From Roseiflexaceae bacterium (GTDB lineage: Bacteria; Chloroflexota; Chloroflexia; Chloroflexales; Roseiflexaceae): a DNA stretch of 9,824 nt. The DNA is taken from positions 1 through 9,824 of the forward strand of contig CANHPK010000032.1 in the NCBI GenBank assembly GCA_947462525.1. The letters are read 5' to 3'. The notes beneath the pieces are model-generated. The model saw only the letters and a list, made by a program, of their open reading frames with translations. It had not been told where the DNA came from and did no database searches. This document shows positions 6,261 through 9,824 of the stretch, piece after piece. Each line of letters starts with the position of its first letter. Positions within the stretch are counted from its first letter, which is position 1. A program made the position numbers and the translations under genes.

Positions 6261-8285
6261 CTAGCTGGTGCGACGACTGGCCAGTTCACGACCGTAGGCT
6301 TCGATGTCGTCATAAAATCGTGAGCGTTTCGCAGCCTTGCTACTACTGACGCTCGATTTCTTGCCACGGTTGCTGGCACTGCGCTCACGACACCACGAGA
6401 CGTACAATCGCTCGGCTGCGCGGGTGACGGCCACATAACAGAGTCGCCGTTCCTCTTCGATACCTTCAGCGGTTGCCATGCTTCGTTCGTGTGGCAGCAC
6501 ACCCTCTTCGAGCCCGCAGACGAACACAAATGGCCATTCCAATCCTTTGGCAGCATGAATGGTCATGAGTTGTACCTGGTCGCGCTCTTCGTCGCCGTCG
6601 TCGGTGTTGGTCATGATGGCAATGTACTGCATGAACGCTTCGATGTCGTCGTGTTCGTCTGCGACCATGAGCAATTCGTCAATGTGTGCTTTGGCGTCCT
6701 CGTACTTCTCGGGGTCTTTGGCATGGAGTGCTTCGAGGTAGCTGTGGTAATTGGTCTGATAGATGACATCTTCGATGACCTCGCGCGGCGGCGAATGGCG
6801 CTTGAGGTGGCTCCGCAACCGACCGAGAATAGTTCCCAGCGCTTTGGCTCCCGCACGGGCTTTGTCGTCGAGCTGGGCGAGGATCATGACATCGGCCAAC
6901 ACATCAGCGATAGCGAGATTGCGCCGAGCTGCCTCGACGCTAAAGATTTTGAGTGGCTTGGCACTCAGCCCACGCTTGGGGGTGTCTGCAATACGTGTCA
7001 ACGCCATGTTGTCGCGGCTGTTGACGGCCAACCGGACATACGCCAGCAAATCGCGTATGACGGCGCGGTCGTAGAAGCCTTGTTGGCCCTTGAGCTTGTA
7101 GGGTAACTTGTGCATCCGGAGTGCTTCTTCGAACTGCCGACTCATGTGTTTGGACCGGTACAAAATCGCAAAATCTCGGGCTTGTCGACCTGCCACTGCG
7201 ACATCACCGAATGCCCCGCCATCGGGCGACCCGGCGTGGACCATGGCAGCGATTTCGTAGGCGATTTTGTCGGCTTCTTCTTTGCCGTTCTGGTACTCCA
7301 AAAAGACCACACTGCGCTCACCCTCATAGCTCCGTTGATGCGCTTTGAGCTGCATGGGTAACACCAAACGACTGGGCCGAATGACGGCATAGGCGGCATC
7401 GAGGATGGCCTGCCGGCTGCGGTAGTTGGTTTTGAGTTCGATGATGGTGGCACTGGGGAACGTCTCGCCGTAACGCGAAATAATCGTGTGATCCGCATTG
7501 CGGAATCCATAAATCGATTGCATTGCGTCGCCGACGACAAACAGCGAGCGCGGCCGACTGCCCACGGGCTCGCTGAGGACGCGGATGAGGCTGAACTGGC
7601 TAGGGTCCGTGTCTTGATATTCGTCGACGAGCAGATGCTTCCAGCGCTTCTGGACTGCGTCGAGGATGTCTTCGTGCTCACTCAACAGTCGATAGGTAAT
7701 CTGGATGAGATCATCAAAATCGAGTGCGTTTGCCTCGGCCAACAAGCCTTGATAGTGGCGGTAGCGCAGGGCAACCCACGAATCGTTGGCGTTTTCGGCC
7801 TGAGCCAGCAACATGCGTGGGGTCTGCAACCGGCTTTTGGCACGCGAGATGCGCCGCATCAAATCGTCGACCTCGGTCGCTTCAGGTGATGGCTCTGGGG
7901 CTGCATCGATGGATTGTTGGGCGAGTTGCTCTTGCTCGTCACCCGAATAGATGCTGAAGTTGCGTGTGTAATGCCCGATTTTTCCCTCGATGTGGGCCCG
8001 TAGAATCTGCACACAAATCGAGTGGAAGGTGCCGGTCGTGAGTTGTTTGACCTGTGTGCCCAACACGCTCCGCAACCGCGAGCGCATCTCTTTGGCGGCT
8101 TTGTTGGTGAAGGTCAACGCCAAAATGCTGCTCGGGTCGATGCGATGCTGCTGCACCATGTGTGCGATACGCAACGTCAATACGCGAGTTTTGCCACTGC
8201 CAGCACCGGCTTTGAGCAAGATCGGCCCGATTGGGGCAGTCACGGCAGTCTGTTGTTCGGCATTCAGGCCAGCCAAGTAGTTCAC
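6261..8285 (-). CDS. UvrD/Rep/PcrA-type superfamily I DNA helicase
   Basis: A 674-residue ATP-dependent helicase, presumably 3'-5', for repair or restart of stalled replication. The SF1A motifs appear in order: Q motif LNAEQQ (7-12), Walker A AGAGSGKT (26-33), Ia ALTFTNKAAKEM (56-67), Ib TGTFHS (84-89), II DEYQD (221-225), III GDAMQSIYGFRNAD (252-265), IV NYRS (287-290), V TIHAAKGLEW (575-584), VI EEERRLCYVAVTRA (610-623). Motif III has Phe261 where PcrA, UvrD and Rep have the base-stacking Trp, and AM where they have DD or AD. The protein ends about 50 residues after motif VI with a Ser/Lys/Arg-rich tail, so the C-terminal extension with a Tudor-like RNA polymerase-binding fold found in PcrA/UvrD is absent. 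The length resembles E. coli Rep (673). The start is GTG at 8285; an in-frame TAG five codons upstream leaves little alternative. No strong ribosome binding site is visible, only a GAGAG-like stretch a little far upstream. Confidence 0.95.
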   Translation of the reverse strand: MNYLAGLNAEQQTAVTAPIGPILLKAGAGSGKTRVLTLRIAHMVQQHRIDPSSILALTFTNKAAKEMRSRLRSVLGTQVKQLTTGTFHSICVQILRAHIEGKIGHYTRNFSIYSGDEQEQLAQQSIDAAPEPSPEATEVDDLMRRISRAKSRLQTPRMLLAQAENANDSWVALRYRHYQGLLAEANALDFDDLIQITYRLLSEHEDILDAVQKRWKHLLVDEYQDTDPSQFSLIRVLSEPVGSRPRSLFVVGDAMQSIYGFRNADHTIISRYGETFPSATIIELKTNYRSRQAILDAAYAVIRPSRLVLPMQLKAHQRSYEGERSVVFLEYQNGKEEADKIAYEIAAMVHAGSPDGGAFGDVAVAGRQARDFAILYRSKHMSRQFEEALRMHKLPYKLKGQQGFYDRAVIRDLLAYVRLAVNSRDNMALTRIADTPKRGLSAKPLKIFSVEAARRNLAIADVLADVMILAQLDDKARAGAKALGTILGRLRSHLKRHSPPREVIEDVIYQTNYHSYLEALHAKDPEKYEDAKAHIDELLMVADEHDDIEAFMQYIAIMTNTDDGDEERDQVQLMTIHAAKGLEWPFVFVCGLEEGVLPHERSMATAEGIEEERRLCYVAVTRAAERLYVSWCRERSASNRGKKSSVSSSKAAKRSRFYDDIEAYGRELASRRTS

Positions 8286-8318
8286 AGGTGGGGCGTCTCT
8301 CTACCGTAGGGGGATGGC

Positions 8319-9176
8319 TCAGAACATCGATGCTTGATGCTCTGGTGGGGAATTATCCCATATCGGCTGGTACTCCGGCAATACCTTTGTCAACGCCTGA
8401 TGGAACAGATGCAAATGAGCCGGTGAATGGTCCTCGGTCGGGCAGTGCATAAAGAAATACGTATGTATCCCCGTTCGCTCCCATTGGGCGATACGTACCG
8501 CCCATTCGTCGAGATAGCGCGCATTGGCGGTTGCATGCGGATGACTGATATACCGCACGAGTGCGAGGTCAGCGCTGACCCACGGGTCGAGTGGGATGTC
8601 GGGCTTGTGGTCGCGGGCGCTGTCGAGATCTGCGTCGGCACCCGGCAGACCTGGTTCGTCGAGTGGGCGCACATCCATGATGCAGTGCCCGACCGCGTGT
8701 GCCGCGAGCAGTTCTTGGAGCACGAGTCGACCGCGGGGCGTATACCAGCTCGGATGCCGTACTTCGACTGCGAGCCGCAGATGTGCAGGCCAGCTCGTGA
8801 GCCACTGCGCCAAGTCGTCGATGTGGCGCAGGCCAAATCGCGGTGGGAGCTGCAGAAAATACGGACCCTGACGCGTTCCCAACGGCTGCATCCGCTCGAG
8901 GAACTGGTCGCGGAGGTCGACGGTATCTGCGAAGGTGGCTGCGTGGCTAATGAGTTTGGGGATCTTGCAACAAAAGCGAAATGACGATGGTGTTTCGGCG
9001 GCCCACTTGGCGACCGTCGTGGTGCTCGGGATTGCATAGAACGTTGCATTCCCTTCGACGGTTGCGACCCGTTCGCTGTAGCGTTGCAGAAACGCCGTAG
9101 CAGGCGTCCCTGTCGGATACAACGACCCGACCCAGCTTTTGTGTGCCCAGACTGCGCAACCGGTACGAATGGTCAT
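8319..9176 (-). CDS. DUF72 (YecE-type) TIM-barrel protein of unknown function
   Basis: A complete 285-residue DUF72 protein. Family landmarks in order are TGCAVWAHKSWVGSLYP (5-21), EGNATFYAIPS (41-51), WAAETPSSFRFCCKIPK (58-74), FLQLPPRF (107-114), the hallmark EVRHPSW (138-144), and FFMHCPTED followed by SPAH (241-254). The last segment differs from the FNN-type ending of E. coli YecE-like members and, with ERMQPLG (94-100), resembles the subgroup I recall from Cyanobacteria and Chloroflexota. Biochemical function is not established; the fold suggests a TIM barrel with a conserved acidic/aromatic pocket. Its ATG overlaps the stop of the upstream oxidoreductase gene in a 4-base ATGA, so translation is coupled. 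A GGGG stretch about 6 bases before the ATG can serve as ribosome binding site. The helicase gene follows 33 bases after the stop. Confidence 0.92.
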   Translation of the reverse strand: MTIRTGCAVWAHKSWVGSLYPTGTPATAFLQRYSERVATVEGNATFYAIPSTTTVAKWAAETPSSFRFCCKIPKLISHAATFADTVDLRDQFLERMQPLGTRQGPYFLQLPPRFGLRHIDDLAQWLTSWPAHLRLAVEVRHPSWYTPRGRLVLQELLAAHAVGHCIMDVRPLDEPGLPGADADLDSARDHKPDIPLDPWVSADLALVRYISHPHATANARYLDEWAVRIAQWERTGIHTYFFMHCPTEDHSPAHLHLFHQALTKVLPEYQPIWDNSPPEHQASMF

Positions 9177-9824
9177 GGGAGCCCCGTTGCCTGATCGACG
9201 TCTACCCAGGCGGCATTTGCTTCGGCAGAACGGGTCATGGCGGTCAGTACGGCGAGTGCCGCAACACCGTCATTGATGGTTGCAGCCCGCACGCCCTGAT
9301 TGCCGCGAATGGCTGCACAAAAGCCTTCGATTTGGCGCCGATACGAATGCCCGTCTGCACCGAGCGGCCGATGATACTGTGCATCGGTGCTGGTAAACAC
9401 CTCGACGTCGCTACTCTTGAAAAACCATGGGAGGTATGTTTTCGCCTGTATCGACCCATGTTGGCTGTAGAGGTGGAACCCCTCGTGATGGTCCCCTTGG
9501 ATGGTCACCGTCAAATCGAGATGCCCCACAGTGCCATCGGCGAAGGTCACTGCACTGTACCAACAGCGTGCTCCTTCGACGGTGTGATATTGCGTCTGCA
9601 CGCGGACTATCGGTCCACACATATACCGTGCTGTGTCGACGAGATGGCTCCCGTGGGTCAACAGCAGGTAGCGGCGCCGGTCTGTTTTGGGATCCAGCGC
9701 GGGGCGGAGGGTGTCATCAGCCGTGACAAATGTCGGCTGTAGGTTGTCGGTCGCTGTATAGCGGAGGTGTGAATCACAATACCAGCCGCGATAGGCGATG
9801 CGCTGGCCAAGGGCACCCCAGGCC
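9173..9824 (-). CDS. Gfo/Idh/MocA-type oxidoreductase (C-terminal part)
   Basis: The frame is open from the window edge to the TGA at 9175-9173, giving about 216 residues of C-terminal domain; the N-terminal Rossmann fold and the EKP lysine motif lie outside. The best landmark is LTHGSHLVDTARYMCGP (fragment residues 55-71), the family's GxH-x-x-D helix of the C-terminal alpha/beta domain. The ALGQRI stretch near the edge and the beta-sheet segments HLDLTVTI and GSIQAKTYLPWF also fit, as does RQIEGFCAAIRGN before the closing helix (usual form: fleaIr.gr.p). Members oxidise or reduce sugars and cyclitols with NAD(P). In inositol dehydrogenases an Asp four residues before the conserved His takes part in catalysis; that position here is Thr56, so the substrate class is uncertain. 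First visible gene of the leftward block, overlapping the DUF72 gene by 4 bases. An internal TTG at 9661 is not the start. Confidence 0.85.
   Translation of the reverse strand, partial: AWGALGQRIAYRGWYCDSHLRYTATDNLQPTFVTADDTLRPALDPKTDRRRYLLLTHGSHLVDTARYMCGPIVRVQTQYHTVEGARCWYSAVTFADGTVGHLDLTVTIQGDHHEGFHLYSQHGSIQAKTYLPWFFKSSDVEVFTSTDAQYHRPLGADGHSYRRQIEGFCAAIRGNQGVRAATINDGVAALAVLTAMTRSAEANAAWVDVDQATGLP

Larger units (their letters stand above)
5839..9824 (-). other. Probable four-gene leftward operon
   Basis: Four same-strand genes follow with a 4-base overlap (9173-9176), a 33-base gap (8286-8318) and an 8-base gap (6253-6260). I see no terminator hairpin between them. The promoter must lie to the right of the window or inside the oxidoreductase gene. 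The functions do not form an obvious pathway, so the grouping may be transcriptional convenience rather than a system. Confidence 0.65.

Noticed and set aside
6489..7106. Plus-strand open frame of 205 codons inside the helicase gene
   Set aside because: Antisense shadow of conserved helicase codons with no ribosome binding site or recognisable domain.
5839..9824. Anti-phage defence system built around the SF1 helicase
   Set aside because: No nuclease, Argonaute, TIR, reverse transcriptase or other known defence partner; the neighbours are metabolic or of unknown housekeeping type.

Overview
The window is a piece of bacterial chromosome of moderate to fairly high GC by eye. It looks like ordinary genomic content rather than a mobile or defence island. 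I see no transposase, integrase, CRISPR array, tRNA or rRNA. The taxon cannot be fixed from the sequence. The tandem YfhO-like membrane proteins, the DUF72 subtype (of a kind I associate with Cyanobacteria and Chloroflexota) and the xanthine dehydrogenase-type enzyme together make Chloroflexota or a related environmental lineage my best guess, at low confidence.

Left part, plus strand. Bases 1-1401 are the C-terminal part of a molybdopterin-binding subunit of a xanthine dehydrogenase/aldehyde oxidase family hydroxylase; the start lies outside the window. A strong intrinsic terminator (1480-1520) closes this unit. A gap of about 400 bases then carries a promoter candidate and a good ribosome binding site. 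It leads into two consecutive genes, 1798-3771 and 3893-5788, for large polytopic membrane proteins. They are clearly paralogues of each other and resemble YfhO/GT-C-type membrane glycosyltransferases. Both share a CGxC motif in the first large loop and a second cysteine pair, 13 residues apart, in the C-terminal extracytoplasmic domain.

Right part, minus strand. Four closely packed genes read leftwards from the right edge: a Gfo/Idh/MocA-type oxidoreductase (C-terminal part only), a DUF72/YecE-type protein, a UvrD/Rep/PcrA-type superfamily I helicase, and a small four-helix membrane protein of the YvlD/phage_holin_4_2 family. The spacings are a 4-base overlap, 33 bases and 8 bases, so they are probably one operon. 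This block converges on the YfhO-like pair at 5789-5838, where a weak hairpin with a T-run lies.

The two blocks have no evident shared pathway. The YfhO-like pair probably acts in cell-envelope or extracytoplasmic glycan modification, and the helicase in DNA repair or replication. I found no convincing new multi-gene system. The most distinctive signal is the tandem paralogue pair with its two conserved cysteine pairs.
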